Source of the DNA: Thalassolituus sp. UBA1087
Lineage (GTDB): Bacteria; Pseudomonadota; Gammaproteobacteria; Pseudomonadales; Oceanobacteraceae
NCBI GenBank assembly: GCA_002314145.1
Contig: DCCG01000041.1
Span: 1 to 64,000, forward strand
Direction of reading: 5' to 3'
DNA length: 64,000 nucleotides
Shown here: in pieces, positions 18,067 to 26,369 of the stretch
Position numbering within the stretch: the first letter of the stretch is position 1
How the letters are laid out: each line of letters begins with the position of its first letter
Made by a program: the position numbers and the translations under genes
Notes under the pieces: generated by a model
What the model saw: the letters and a program-made list of their open reading frames with translations, nothing else
Databases searched by the model: none
What the model was told of the DNA's origin: nothing

Positions 18067-18166
18067 TTGTATAACCTCTGCACCAAAGTTTGTATAACTT
18101 TATTTAAAGACTACAAGGTTGTACAAGTCAAGCTATTTTGTATAAGTATTTATTCTTATGTATAAG
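18066..18166 (-). promoter_or_regulatory. Promoter with five TTGTAYAA-type repeats (candidate MerR/LitR operator)
   Basis: Five near-identical elements are read on the plus strand: TTTGTATAAC (18066-18075), TTTGTATAAC (18089-18098), TTGTACAAG (18119-18127), TTTGTATAAG (18137-18146) and TTATGTATAAG (18156-18166). The conserved G residues are 23, 29, 19 and 20 bases apart, so the last three are on one helical face. They sit directly upstream of the 11-gene operon that encodes the MerR regulator. CarH/LitR-type proteins bind arrays of similar sites. Assignment to this regulator is inference. Confidence 0.65.
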
Positions 18167-18290
18167 AATGACAGGTGGGGCATGGAGGGTCAGATGTATT
18201 ATCCGCGTCGCTGTCGGGGACGGTGAAAAGCATAATGACAGCTGAACGATAAGACGGGGACAAAGGGAAGCAGAACAAAGGGCAGAAGAC

Positions 18291-18313
18291 GGCACCCGGC
18301 CGGGCCGGATACC
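18291..18313 (-). terminator. Possible terminator hairpin after the CbiX-like gene
   Basis: On the minus strand, GGTATCCGG and CCGGGTGCC pair over nine positions (two G-U) around a five-base loop, a few bases after the stop at 18325. The following tract is pyrimidine-rich but not a clean T run, so confidence is low. Confidence 0.4.
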
Positions 18314-18324
18314 GCCTGCCAACC

Positions 18325-18765
18325 TCAGCTCAGGCGGCGCTGAACAACCTGACTGATGGCGCCGGCGACTTCGGGTTCGAGGCCCACCGGGCTGTGCAGA
18401 TGGATGACGACAGACAGGTCCTGATTCTTAAACTCTGTCTGCAGCTCATCAATCTTGGCGGGGACATCGCGGCGCAGATGGCGCCCGGCGGCAAAGAACA
18501 GGGGCAATACATCGATGTGCCGGACGCCATCACTGACTAAGGCGCGGATCTGAGACGCCAGTGAGGGTTCCGCCAGCTCCATATAGGCCAGCTCTACCCG
18601 GGTACCATGGCTGCCCAGGGTATCGTGAATCTGCTGCAGCAGGTGTTCAAAAGGGGCCAGCCAGTGCGGGTCCGAGCTGCCATGGGCCAGTAATACCGAT
18701 GCCCTGGGGTGGCCGCTGGCTGTGTCCTGGCCACCGCTGGCGGCGCTGTTGGTCGGTGCAGTCAT
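18325..18765 (-). CDS. CbiX/SirB-like small chelatase family protein
   Basis: About 146 residues from the ATG at 18765, chosen because GGAG lies five bases upstream; the frame is open further. It is a short CbiX-type domain: SVLLAHGSSDPHW with the metal-handling His at the start (about residue 27) and VLPLFFAAGRHLRRDVPAKI with the second His. Such proteins insert cobalt, iron or nickel into sirohydrochlorin or related tetrapyrroles, or act in tetrapyrrole metal handling. It lies 29 bases after the FAD oxidoreductase gene and is probably co-transcribed with it. No other sirohaem or early cobalamin gene is nearby, so the true substrate is open. Confidence 0.82.
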   Translation of the reverse strand: MTAPTNSAASGGQDTASGHPRASVLLAHGSSDPHWLAPFEHLLQQIHDTLGSHGTRVELAYMELAEPSLASQIRALVSDGVRHIDVLPLFFAAGRHLRRDVPAKIDELQTEFKNQDLSVVIHLHSPVGLEPEVAGAISQVVQRRLS

Positions 18766-18794
18766 GGTGTCTCCGTTATCGATCGGATGGGGTG

Positions 18795-19796
18795 TCAGGG
18801 TGATGGCATAAACTGGTTGAGCCAGTGGGCCGCCTGGCGTCCGCTGAGCCAGGCGCCTTCCAGGCTGCCGCTGTGGCACCAGTCACCGCACAGGGCCAGC
18901 GGCATATTGTCATGGTGCACAAAGCCGCTGTCCAGCGGGTTGGCCGGGATCGCGTACAGCCAGCGGTGCAGCCACTGGCTGGCGATGGTCAGCGGCTGAT
19001 CCGTGCCCCGCGCGGCGAGTTGCTGAAAGGCCTGCAACAGTTGCTGCTGCACGGTTTCGCGTGGCACATCGGCGTGGGCCCGGCTCCAGTCGTGACCGGC
19101 GTGCAGGACCCAGGCTTCCGGCTCCGCATCACGGCCGGGTTTACTGTTGTTGCGCGCCACCCAGCTGAGCGGACTCTGATGAACAAAAACAGCATCCGGT
19201 AAATCCGGCAGCGGCTGTTGCAGCGTCAGTAACAGGGTCCAGCAGGGCAGCATATCAACCTGCTGACACAGAGATATCAGTTCCGGCGCGTCGGTCAGTA
19301 ATGGAATGGCCTGCTGTGGTGGTGTGTTCAGCAGCAGCGCATCAAAAGGACCAGAACGCTGTCCCTGTTCATCCTGCAGCGTCCATTGCTGCTGGCGGAA
19401 ACTGGCTGTGGTAATGCGTGTCGCCGTTATGAATTCGTCAGCGGTACCGGCCAGTGCGCGGCTTAGTCCCGTCATTCTTGGCATGCCGGCATAGCGCTCC
19501 ACCTGGTCTGGGCTGGGGTGAATCCCCTGGTCATCCGCCACCGCCAGAGTGGCCGGCCAGGCGGCGATCAGTCCCTCTTTCTGCCACTGGCTGAGCTGAT
19601 GAGCAAAGGCGTCTGAGTGAGCGCGCACAAACTGAGCCCCCATATCCCAGCTGGCGTCGCCCAGTTTTTTAGTCGCCATCCGGCCACCGGAACCACGGCT
19701 CTTATCGAAGACGGTCACCTGATGGCCCGCGGCTTTGAGTCCCTGCAGCGCGGTCAGGCCTGCCAGTCCGGCACCTACAATGGCGATTCTGCTCAT
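18795..19796 (-). CDS. NAD(P)/FAD-dependent oxidoreductase (renalase-like amine oxidase fold)
   Basis: About 333 residues from the ATG at 19796, supported by AGGAAAG nine bases upstream (a longer frame starts at 19829). The N-terminal FAD motif is IAIVGAGLAGLTALQGLKAA, followed by VFDKSRGSGGRMATKKLG, which is typical of the short renalase-like flavoproteins of proteobacteria. The C-terminal FAD-contacting part is ALCGDWCHSGSLEGAWLSG. The substrate is unknown. In Pseudomonas similar genes stand next to phr/merR clusters, and here the promoter has the same TTGTAYAA elements as the photolyase operon, so it is probably part of the same response. Confidence 0.88.
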   Translation of the reverse strand: MSRIAIVGAGLAGLTALQGLKAAGHQVTVFDKSRGSGGRMATKKLGDASWDMGAQFVRAHSDAFAHQLSQWQKEGLIAAWPATLAVADDQGIHPSPDQVERYAGMPRMTGLSRALAGTADEFITATRITTASFRQQQWTLQDEQGQRSGPFDALLLNTPPQQAIPLLTDAPELISLCQQVDMLPCWTLLLTLQQPLPDLPDAVFVHQSPLSWVARNNSKPGRDAEPEAWVLHAGHDWSRAHADVPRETVQQQLLQAFQQLAARGTDQPLTIASQWLHRWLYAIPANPLDSGFVHHDNMPLALCGDWCHSGSLEGAWLSGRQAAHWLNQFMPSP

Positions 19797-19820
19797 AAGA
19801 CATGCTTTCCTGATTCTATT

Positions 19821-19879
19821 TTTGTACAAGAACTTGCATTGTACACAGAAAGGGTTTTATGTATAACTATTGTATAAAT
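19821..19879 (-). promoter_or_regulatory. Second promoter with TTGTAYAA-type repeats
   Basis: Four elements lie upstream of the FAD/CbiX unit: TTTGTACAAG (19821-19830), TTGTACACAG (19839-19848), TATGTATAAC (about 19859-19868) and TTGTATAAAT (about 19870-19879). They match the array in front of the photolyase operon 1.7 kb away in sequence and rough spacing (17, 20 and 11 bases between conserved G). This suggests the two units share one regulator. Confidence 0.6.
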
Positions 19880-20062
19880 TATGGTGTGCATTGCATCAGA
19901 TTTATACACCCATCCGGGCAACGATGGGTCGCCGCCGGATGATACAGACCGACAACCGAAGCCGGAGAGCCGTACAACAGGCCCGCTTCACAACCGCGGC
20001 GGACTGCCTGCGCAGTCAAGCGTCGTTGCCGTTAACCGACCGTTTATACAGAGGACCGGATT

Positions 20063-21832
20063 ATGAGTTATGAAGCCCCCCTGCGGGACATGCAGTTTGT
20101 GTTGTACGAATTACTGAAGGGCGATGAAGTACTGCCGGCGTTACCGGGGTTTGAAGAAGCGTCGCGTGACATTATGGACGCCATCATCAACGAAGGCGCG
20201 CGTCTGACGCAGAACGTGATTGAACCCACCAATGCGCCGGGCGACCGTGAAGGCTGCCATTACGATCCTGAGTCTAAAAGCGTGACCACGCCGCAGGGCT
20301 TTAAAGAGGCCTATCAGCAGTTTGCAGAAGGCGGCTGGACCGGAATGTCGGCACCGGTGGAATACGGCGGTCAGGGGATGCCACACCTGCTCAATACCGT
20401 GGCGGAAGAAATGATGTGCTCGGCCAACCTGTCGCTGGGCATGTATCCGGGCCTGACCCACGGTGCGGTGAATGCGCTGCTGGGCTACGGCACTGATGAG
20501 CAGAAAGATTACTTTTTGCCCAGGCTGATCAGCGGTGAATGGTCCGGCACTATGTGTCTGACCGAGCCGCAGTGTGGGACTGACCTGGGTCTGATCCGCA
20601 CTAAAGCCGAACCCCAGGCCGATGGCTCTTACGCGGTATCCGGTACCAAAATCTGGATCACCGGCGGTGAGCATGACCTGACAGATAACATTGTCCATCT
20701 GGTGCTGGCAAAGTTACCGGATGCGCCCAAGGGCTCGAAAGGTATCTCGCTGTTTCTGGTGCCTAAGTTCCTCGAAGATGGCAGCCGTAACAGCGCTTTC
20801 TGCGGAGGCCTTGAACACAAGATGGGCATCAAAGGCTCCGCCACCTGTGTGATGAATTTTGAAGAGGCCAGAGGCTGGCTGATCGGCGAGCCGAACAAAG
20901 GCCTGCAGGCCATGTTCGTGATGATGAACAGCGCCCGCATTATGGTGGGTATTCAGGGGCTGGGCATTGGTGAAGCGGCGTATCAGGTATCGCGCGATTT
21001 TGCTAAAGATCGTCTGCAGAGCCGCTCTCTGGCCGGACCTCAGGCGCCGGATCAGGCTGCCGATCCGATCATTGTGCATCCGGATGTACGACGCATGTTG
21101 CTGCGTCAGAAAGCCACCATCGAGGGCTGCCGGGCACTGGCTTATTACACGGTGATGCAGCTGGATATTTCCCAGCACAGCGACGATGAGGATGCACGCG
21201 AGCGCGCCGATGATATGGTGCAGCTGCTGACACCTGTGGTGAAAGCCTTCCTTACTGATGAAGGTTTCTTCTGCGCGAATGATGGCCTGCAGCTGATGGG
21301 CGGTTCCGGTTTCACCCAGGACTGGCCGCTGGAGCAGTTTGTACGTGATGCCCGCATTACCCGCATTTATGAGGGCACCAACGGCATTCAGGCGCTGGAT
21401 CTGGTGGGCCGTAAAATGGGCATGAACGGGGGCCGTTCCGTGAAGCGTTTCTTTGGCATGGTGGAAGGCTTCCTCAAAGAAAATGCCGATGCGCCATACG
21501 CCGACCAGGTGAAAGCCGCCAGTGAAAAACTGCAGCGTGCCACTATGTGGCTGATGCAGAACGGCATGAGTGACCGTGAACAGGCAGGTGCCGCGGCCAC
21601 GCCTTATCTGCGTCTGTTTGCGCTGACGACGGTGGCTTTCTTCTGGAGCCGCATGGCACTGGTTGCTCAACAGCAGCTGGACGGCGGCACTACAGAAAGC
21701 GATTTCTATCAGTCCAAAATCCGCACAGGTCAATTCTTTATTGACCGTATTCTGCCTCAGGCGGATGCTTTACTGGCCGAAATTGAATCCGGTAAAGACA
21801 GCCTGATGGCGCTGACTGCGGAACAGTTCTGA
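20063..21832 (+). CDS. Acyl-CoA dehydrogenase (DmdC/FadE-related, with C-terminal extension)
   Basis: A 589-residue acyl-CoA dehydrogenase that oxidises acyl-CoA to enoyl-CoA with FAD. The FAD/substrate motif is GTMCLTEPQCGTDLGLIRTK, then GTKIWITGGEHD. The catalytic Glu region is ITRIYEGTNGIQALDLVGRK (about residue 445). It is longer than the 380-residue short-chain enzymes and has the helical C-terminal domain found in the long group that includes 3-methylmercaptopropionyl-CoA dehydrogenase and many beta-oxidation enzymes. The exact chain length or a DMSP role cannot be decided. The ATG at 20063 follows AGAGGA at normal spacing. It is transcribed alone, or with the TIGR01777 gene 73 bases further on. 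Confidence 0.93.
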   Translation: MSYEAPLRDMQFVLYELLKGDEVLPALPGFEEASRDIMDAIINEGARLTQNVIEPTNAPGDREGCHYDPESKSVTTPQGFKEAYQQFAEGGWTGMSAPVEYGGQGMPHLLNTVAEEMMCSANLSLGMYPGLTHGAVNALLGYGTDEQKDYFLPRLISGEWSGTMCLTEPQCGTDLGLIRTKAEPQADGSYAVSGTKIWITGGEHDLTDNIVHLVLAKLPDAPKGSKGISLFLVPKFLEDGSRNSAFCGGLEHKMGIKGSATCVMNFEEARGWLIGEPNKGLQAMFVMMNSARIMVGIQGLGIGEAAYQVSRDFAKDRLQSRSLAGPQAPDQAADPIIVHPDVRRMLLRQKATIEGCRALAYYTVMQLDISQHSDDEDARERADDMVQLLTPVVKAFLTDEGFFCANDGLQLMGGSGFTQDWPLEQFVRDARITRIYEGTNGIQALDLVGRKMGMNGGRSVKRFFGMVEGFLKENADAPYADQVKAASEKLQRATMWLMQNGMSDREQAGAAATPYLRLFALTTVAFFWSRMALVAQQQLDGGTTESDFYQSKIRTGQFFIDRILPQADALLAEIESGKDSLMALTAEQF

Positions 21833-21905
21833 TAAAAGCCTTGTCGCATATCGGTAGACTTAACGTCATACCGGACACAACCCAACCCGGTACGGAGGCA
21901 GGACT

Positions 21906-22838
21906 ATGAATAAGCAACGTATTTTCATAACCGGAGGTACCGGGTTTATCGGCCAGGCGCTGATCGCACGCTGGCTGCAGCAGGGTCATCTGATTACCGT
22001 GCTCAGCCGGCGTCCGGAATGGGTGCAGAGGCACTGGCAGGGCAAGGTCGTTGCAGTGTCCGATTTTCAGCAGCTCAGCGGTTCCTTCGATGTGCTGGTC
22101 AATCTGGCGGGCGAAGGCATTGCTGACCGGCGCTGGAGCCGTGCACGCAAAGCGGAACTGTACGAAAGCCGGGTGGAGCTGACCCAGGCTCTGGTGCGCT
22201 GGGCAACACTGTCCGGACAGCGCTTCAAACGGGTGCTGAGCGGTTCCGCCATCGGTTATTACGGCGGCTTTGACGGCGCCGCTTCACCGGCACTGGATGA
22301 AACCGCAGACGCCGGTGATGACTTTGCGGCGCGCCTCTGTCGCGACTGGGAACAGGCCGCCGAGCCCTTGCAGGAGCTGACCGGGCGGCTGGTGTATCTG
22401 CGTACCGGTGTGGTGCTGGGCAGTCATGGCGGCATGCTGAAACGGCTGAAACTGCCTTTTTCGCTGGGGCTGGGTGGCGTTATCGGTGATGGCCGGCAGG
22501 TGCTGTCATGGATCTCGCTGGACGACTATTGCCGCGCGGTGGATTTTCTTCTCAGTGCGGATGTTTCCGGTCCGGTGAATATGACAAGCCCCAATCCTGA
22601 GACTAACCGCGCCTTTACCTCGGCGCTGGCGTCAGCATTAAAACGACCGGCGCTGTTGCCTATGCCTTCCTGTATGGCCAAAGCCGCGTTCGGAGAAATG
22701 AGCCTGCTGTTGCTGAAAGGGCAGAAAGTACTGCCGCAGCAGTTAACTCAGGCCGGATTTTCATTTCATGATGCGGATATAACCCCGTTGTTAGAGCGGG
22801 AATTTCACTCAGGTATCTACCAGGCAGGCGCCCGCTGA
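21906..22838 (+). CDS. TIGR01777 family epimerase-like SDR (YfcH type)
   Basis: A 310-residue extended SDR. The N-terminal NAD(P) motif is RIFITGGTGFIGQALIARWL (GxxGxxG) and the family hallmark LVNLAGEGIADRRWSRARK follows at residue 65. VLSGSAIGYYGG carries the Ser/Tyr region, and LRTGVVLGSHGGMLKRL and the C-terminal DUF1731-like part (VLPQQLTQAGFSFHDADI) complete the family signature. The enzyme activity is not known; relatives are called YfcH or cell-division inhibitor SulA-like by mis-annotation. Start ATG 21906 follows a GGAGG. Confidence 0.93.
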   Translation: MNKQRIFITGGTGFIGQALIARWLQQGHLITVLSRRPEWVQRHWQGKVVAVSDFQQLSGSFDVLVNLAGEGIADRRWSRARKAELYESRVELTQALVRWATLSGQRFKRVLSGSAIGYYGGFDGAASPALDETADAGDDFAARLCRDWEQAAEPLQELTGRLVYLRTGVVLGSHGGMLKRLKLPFSLGLGGVIGDGRQVLSWISLDDYCRAVDFLLSADVSGPVNMTSPNPETNRAFTSALASALKRPALLPMPSCMAKAAFGEMSLLLLKGQKVLPQQLTQAGFSFHDADITPLLEREFHSGIYQAGAR

Positions 22839-23079
22839 GGCGTCAGCCATCTGTTGATAAAAATAATTGTTACGTCATGTTTCTTCCTGTAACGCACCAA
22901 AAGATTGACGCCTGACATTCCTCCCAATTGATTGATTTTATTGGTATTTAGCGACGCTCATTAACTGAATTCTGACGCGACAGGAAAGTCTGTAGATTTC
23001 TGTTACCCGCGATTGCGGGAGTGCGTTCGGGCAACTAAACCTAACTTAGTCCCAGCGCTTTTAAACAGGTCAAAAACAG

Positions 23080-23409
23080 ATGAGCATAAGCCGCCAAACA
23101 GTCGATCAGTACTTATACGAGTTTGATCAGAGTTATCAGGTCACCTACGTTAATTATTCAAGGGCTAACGAGTTAACCGATGCCCAGCTGCTGCTGACAC
23201 TGGAACGTGGTTGCGAACGTAAGACCTTCGCTTTTTCCCAGCCGCATTTCAGCGATGTGGATAAAAATCTGATAGCCAGCCACGGGCTGTATATCGCCGC
23301 AATCAAGAGCTCGCCGCTGGCCCCTAACCGGGTAGAAGTCGGCGATATAGAAGGCGGGTTTTCTTACTTCAGTGCCAAGAACGTTAAGAATATCACCCCC
23401 ACTGCCTGA
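23080..23409 (+). CDS. Small protein of unknown function
   Basis: A 109-residue protein I do not recognise. It has no signal peptide or membrane segment. The sequence is polar with Tyr-rich stretches (VDQYLYEFDQSYQVTYVNYS) and a central RGCERKTFAFSQPHF, ending with an acidic-to-basic tail. A beta-rich or winged fold is possible. It has a clear start, a 240-base upstream region and a strong terminator after it, so it is a monocistronic unit, which supports it being real. The ATG at 23080 lacks a clear ribosome site apart from a weak AACAG. Confidence 0.65.
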   Translation: MSISRQTVDQYLYEFDQSYQVTYVNYSRANELTDAQLLLTLERGCERKTFAFSQPHFSDVDKNLIASHGLYIAAIKSSPLAPNRVEVGDIEGGFSYFSAKNVKNITPTA

Positions 23410-23449
23410 TTCCGGGCGGGCGTATCCGCCCAGCCGTTTTTCCGCCTTT

Positions 23450-23476
23450 GAGAGCAGTGATCTGCTCTCTTTTTTT
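23450..23476 (+). terminator. Intrinsic terminator
   Basis: Perfect eight-base stem GAGAGCAG / CTGCTCTC, loop TGAT, followed by seven T. A second GC-rich hairpin (GGGCGG / CCGCCC) lies just before it. It ends the small-protein transcript ahead of the glutamate-synthase-like gene. Confidence 0.9.
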
Positions 23477-23568
23477 GCCCGTAAATCCCCCGTCGTTGTT
23501 ATCTGTCATGACAGGTTAGTCATAAATCACTATTCTTACGCCGGATACTGATTTTCGCCGGAGATTTC

Positions 23569-25098
23569 ATGACAGACCAGATTTTCCTGATAGCCGCCTA
23601 TGGCATGATTATTCTGCTCAGCCTGCTGGCTGTTATCACCATAGCCATCGCCGGCTGGGCGTTAACCGCATACATTATCGATGTGCGTCAGACCCGCCAC
23701 ACCGTGCGGCGAAATTTCCCGGTGATCGGCCGTTTCCGTTACTTCTTTGAACATCTGGGCGAGTTTTTCCGTCAGTACTTTTTTGCCATGGACCGGGAAG
23801 AAATGCCGTTTAACCGGGCTGAACGCAGCTGGGTATACCGGGCCGCGAAAAAGGTAAATACCACCATCTCGTTCGGCTCCACCCGCCATCTGGATCTGCC
23901 GGGGACGGTGATTTTTGTGAACAGCCCCTTCCCGGCACTGAAAACCGAATTCGCGGAGACTCAGCCCATTACCGTGGGCGAGTATTGTCGTACGCCATAC
24001 ACCACCAGTTCGCTGATCAATGTATCCGGCATGAGTTATGGCGCATTGTCGAAACCTGCGGTACAGGCACTCTCCCGTGGCGCGAAAAAAGCCGGTATCT
24101 GGATGAATACCGGAGAGGGCGGATTGTCGCCTTATCATCTGGAAGGTGGCTGCGACATCGTTTACCAGATAGGTACTGCAAAATACGGTGTGCGTAATGA
24201 ACTGGGCGAACTGGATGAAGATAAACTGCACGCCATTGCTGCCCATGAGCAGGTGCGGATGTTTGAAATTAAACTCAGTCAGGGCGCCAAACCCGGTAAA
24301 GGCGGGATTCTGCCCGGCTCCAAAGTGACGGAGGAAATCGCGGCGATCCGTCATATTCCGGTCGGCCAGGATTCCATCAGCCCCAACGGCCACCCGGATA
24401 TCCGCAGCGTGGATGATCTGCTGGACATGGTCGCCCGGGTGCGGGCGGTTACCGGTAAACCAACCGGTTTTAAAGCCGTGCTGGGCGATATCAACTGGAT
24501 TCGCGATCTGTGTCGTGCCATTCAGACGCGCGGGGCAGAAAGTGCGCCGGACTTTATTACCCTGGATGGGGCTGAAGGCGGTACCGGCGCGGCGCCCCAG
24601 CCGCTGATGGATTACATGGGACTGCCGCTGGGGCAGGCATTGCCGATGCTGGTGGATGTGCTGGATGAATATAATCTGCGTCCGCGTATCCGGGTCATCA
24701 GTTCCGGAAAATTAATTACTCCGGACCGGGTTGCCTGGGCGTTGTGCGTGGGCGCTGACTTCGTCGTCACCGCGCGCGGCTTTATGTTTGCTCTGGGCTG
24801 CATTCAATCGTTCCAGTGTAATAAAAATACCTGCCCGACCGGGATTACGACGCACAACGCTCGGCTGCAGCGGGGACTGGTGCCGTCGGATAAAGCGGAG
24901 CGTGTCGCGCATTTTGTGGAAACCATGGAACAGGAAGTCGGGGTGATCGCCCATTCCTGTGGGGTGGATGAACCACGCAAACTGACGCGTCATCATGCGC
25001 GCATGGTTCAGCCGAATGGTGAGGCGAAACTTCTGTCGCAGTTATACGGCAGCAAGGATTTTCATCCCGGTAGTGAGATTCAGTTCAGCGAAGACTGA
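23569..25098 (+). CDS. FMN-binding glutamate synthase family protein
   Basis: A 509-residue membrane-anchored flavoenzyme with a central glutamate-synthase FMN domain. An N-terminal membrane helix (about residues 7-35, LIAAYGMIILLSLLAVITIA) is followed by an amphipathic linker. The catalytic barrel contains SLINVSGMSYGALSKPAVQA, NTGEGGLSPYHLEGG, KPGKGGILPG and TLDGAEGGTGAAP. The Cys cluster CIQSFQCNKNTCPTGI is the 3Fe-4S site of GltB. It lacks the glutaminase domain and has no small subunit nearby, so it belongs to the stand-alone family whose physiological reaction is unknown. The ATG follows a GGAG-like site. Confidence 0.92.
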   Translation: MTDQIFLIAAYGMIILLSLLAVITIAIAGWALTAYIIDVRQTRHTVRRNFPVIGRFRYFFEHLGEFFRQYFFAMDREEMPFNRAERSWVYRAAKKVNTTISFGSTRHLDLPGTVIFVNSPFPALKTEFAETQPITVGEYCRTPYTTSSLINVSGMSYGALSKPAVQALSRGAKKAGIWMNTGEGGLSPYHLEGGCDIVYQIGTAKYGVRNELGELDEDKLHAIAAHEQVRMFEIKLSQGAKPGKGGILPGSKVTEEIAAIRHIPVGQDSISPNGHPDIRSVDDLLDMVARVRAVTGKPTGFKAVLGDINWIRDLCRAIQTRGAESAPDFITLDGAEGGTGAAPQPLMDYMGLPLGQALPMLVDVLDEYNLRPRIRVISSGKLITPDRVAWALCVGADFVVTARGFMFALGCIQSFQCNKNTCPTGITTHNARLQRGLVPSDKAERVAHFVETMEQEVGVIAHSCGVDEPRKLTRHHARMVQPNGEAKLLSQLYGSKDFHPGSEIQFSED

Positions 25099-25102
25099 AC
25101 GC

Positions 25103-25126
25103 GGCGGGCTGCGGCAGCAGCCCGCC
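25103..25126. terminator. Strong GC hairpin between convergent genes
   Basis: GGCGGGCTGC pairs perfectly with GCAGCCCGCC over ten bases with loop GGCA. It lies between the plus-strand gene ending 25098 and the minus-strand gene ending 25140. There is no T run on either side, so its role as a terminator is likely but not certain. Confidence 0.55.
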
Positions 25127-25139
25127 ATTATGCCATCAT

Positions 25140-26135
25140 TTAATTAGCAGCCTGTGCCGAATGGATCAGGCGCTCTCCGATCTGTTCGCTGAATTCCTGC
25201 CATACCGGTTGCATACGCTGACGCCAGGCTTCCCTCTGTTCCGCTGTCAGAGTAATCAAACGGGTTTTGCCGGATGCCAGCACATTGTTTCTGTGACGTT
25301 CATTTTCTTCTGCCGCCGCTTTATTCACCGCGTAGGTCACCTCGGTAATGATATTTTCTAACTCGTAGCGGATGTGGTGCGGAATGCCGTACCAGAAGCG
25401 TGAATTGGTCACCAGCATGTAATCCAGTACGCCGTGGTTGGTTTCAGTAATATAGGGCTGTACCTGCTGCAGGTTTTTGCTATCAAAATTAGTCCAGGGG
25501 TTTTCTGCCCCCTGCACCTGGCCACTGGCTAACGCATCGAACATATCGGCATAAGCCAGCACCTCAGTGTTGGCGGTCAGTGCTTTGAACTGAGATTTCA
25601 GCACCGCGGAATCCTGAATCCGGAAGGTCAGTCCGGCGGCATCCGCTGGCTCGTTGAGAGGGCGGGTGGCTGACAGCTGTTTCATTCCATTGTGCCAGTA
25701 TGCCAGGCCGACAATGTCTTTTTCGACCATGCTCAGCAGCAGCTTTTTGCCTTTGGCACGGCCCTGGAATTTGTCGACGGCCGCCAGATCATCAAACAGA
25801 AACGGCAGGTCAAAGATCTGCAGCTTGGGGGTATAGGCGCGGAATTTTGCCAATGACGGCGCGAGCATCTGAATGTCGTTGCGGCGCAGCGCTTCCAGAC
25901 CATCGGTGTCGTTGTACAGTTCGGCTGCCGGGTGAATTTCAATGCTTACCTGGTCGCCCAGACGTTCTTTAACCAGCTGTTGCAGTAAAAGTGCGCCTTT
26001 GCCTTTTGGGGAGCTCTCACTGCTGACGTGAGAGAACCGTATAACAATGGGTTCATCGGCTGCCCGGACCGGGGCAGAAAGCAGTGTGGTAAAGACTGAA
26101 CACAGAATGATCAGGGGCAGGTAGACTCGCTTCAT
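25140..26135 (-). CDS. TRAP transporter substrate-binding protein (DctP family)
   Basis: A 331-residue periplasmic binding protein. It has a signal peptide (MKRVYLPLIILCSVFTTLLS, cleaved near VRA) and the DctP fold: VIRFSHVSSESSPKGKGALL, the ligand-anchoring Arg within LTFRIQDSAVLKSQFKAL, GQVQGAENPWTNFDS and VLDYMLVTNSRFWYG. The family delivers carboxylates or other organic acids to a membrane DctQM pair. Here no DctQ or DctM gene is adjacent: the neighbours are an unrelated flavoprotein and a porin, so it is an orphan. GGAG stands five bases before the ATG. Confidence 0.92.
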   Translation of the reverse strand: MKRVYLPLIILCSVFTTLLSAPVRAADEPIVIRFSHVSSESSPKGKGALLLQQLVKERLGDQVSIEIHPAAELYNDTDGLEALRRNDIQMLAPSLAKFRAYTPKLQIFDLPFLFDDLAAVDKFQGRAKGKKLLLSMVEKDIVGLAYWHNGMKQLSATRPLNEPADAAGLTFRIQDSAVLKSQFKALTANTEVLAYADMFDALASGQVQGAENPWTNFDSKNLQQVQPYITETNHGVLDYMLVTNSRFWYGIPHHIRYELENIITEVTYAVNKAAAEENERHRNNVLASGKTRLITLTAEQREAWRQRMQPVWQEFSEQIGERLIHSAQAAN

Positions 26136-26245
26136 AAAAGCTCCGCAGTGTTATTGCTTTTTTCTCAGAATAGGCGAGCTATTTAGGCACAGCTGAAAAA
26201 TCCGATCAATACACTTTTAGTAGTCTAAGTATTTGTTTTTTATAC

Positions 26246-26270
26246 GAAAAACGGGTGGAAATCCACCCGT
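26246..26270 (-). terminator. Intrinsic terminator after the porin gene
   Basis: On the minus strand the stem ACGGGTGG / CCACCCGT with loop ATTT is followed by a run of five T. It lies about 100 bases beyond the porin stop (26370) and before the TRAP gene promoter. Confidence 0.8.
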
Positions 26271-26369
26271 TTAAGTGCCTTATTCCTGTGTTTGTGTCGT
26301 AAATAGAATTAATAAGTTTGGTCAGGCCGTATTTCAGAAGAAACAGTTATTAATTGGCCCGTTTCTGCA

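Noticed and set aside
19870..20073. Small plus-strand frames before the acyl-CoA dehydrogenase
   Set aside because: They overlap the repeat-bearing promoter, lack ribosome sites and read as random sequence.
20714..21733. A 339-codon open frame opposite the acyl-CoA dehydrogenase
   Set aside because: It is a shadow caused by codon bias; the plus-strand frame has full family motifs and this frame has none.
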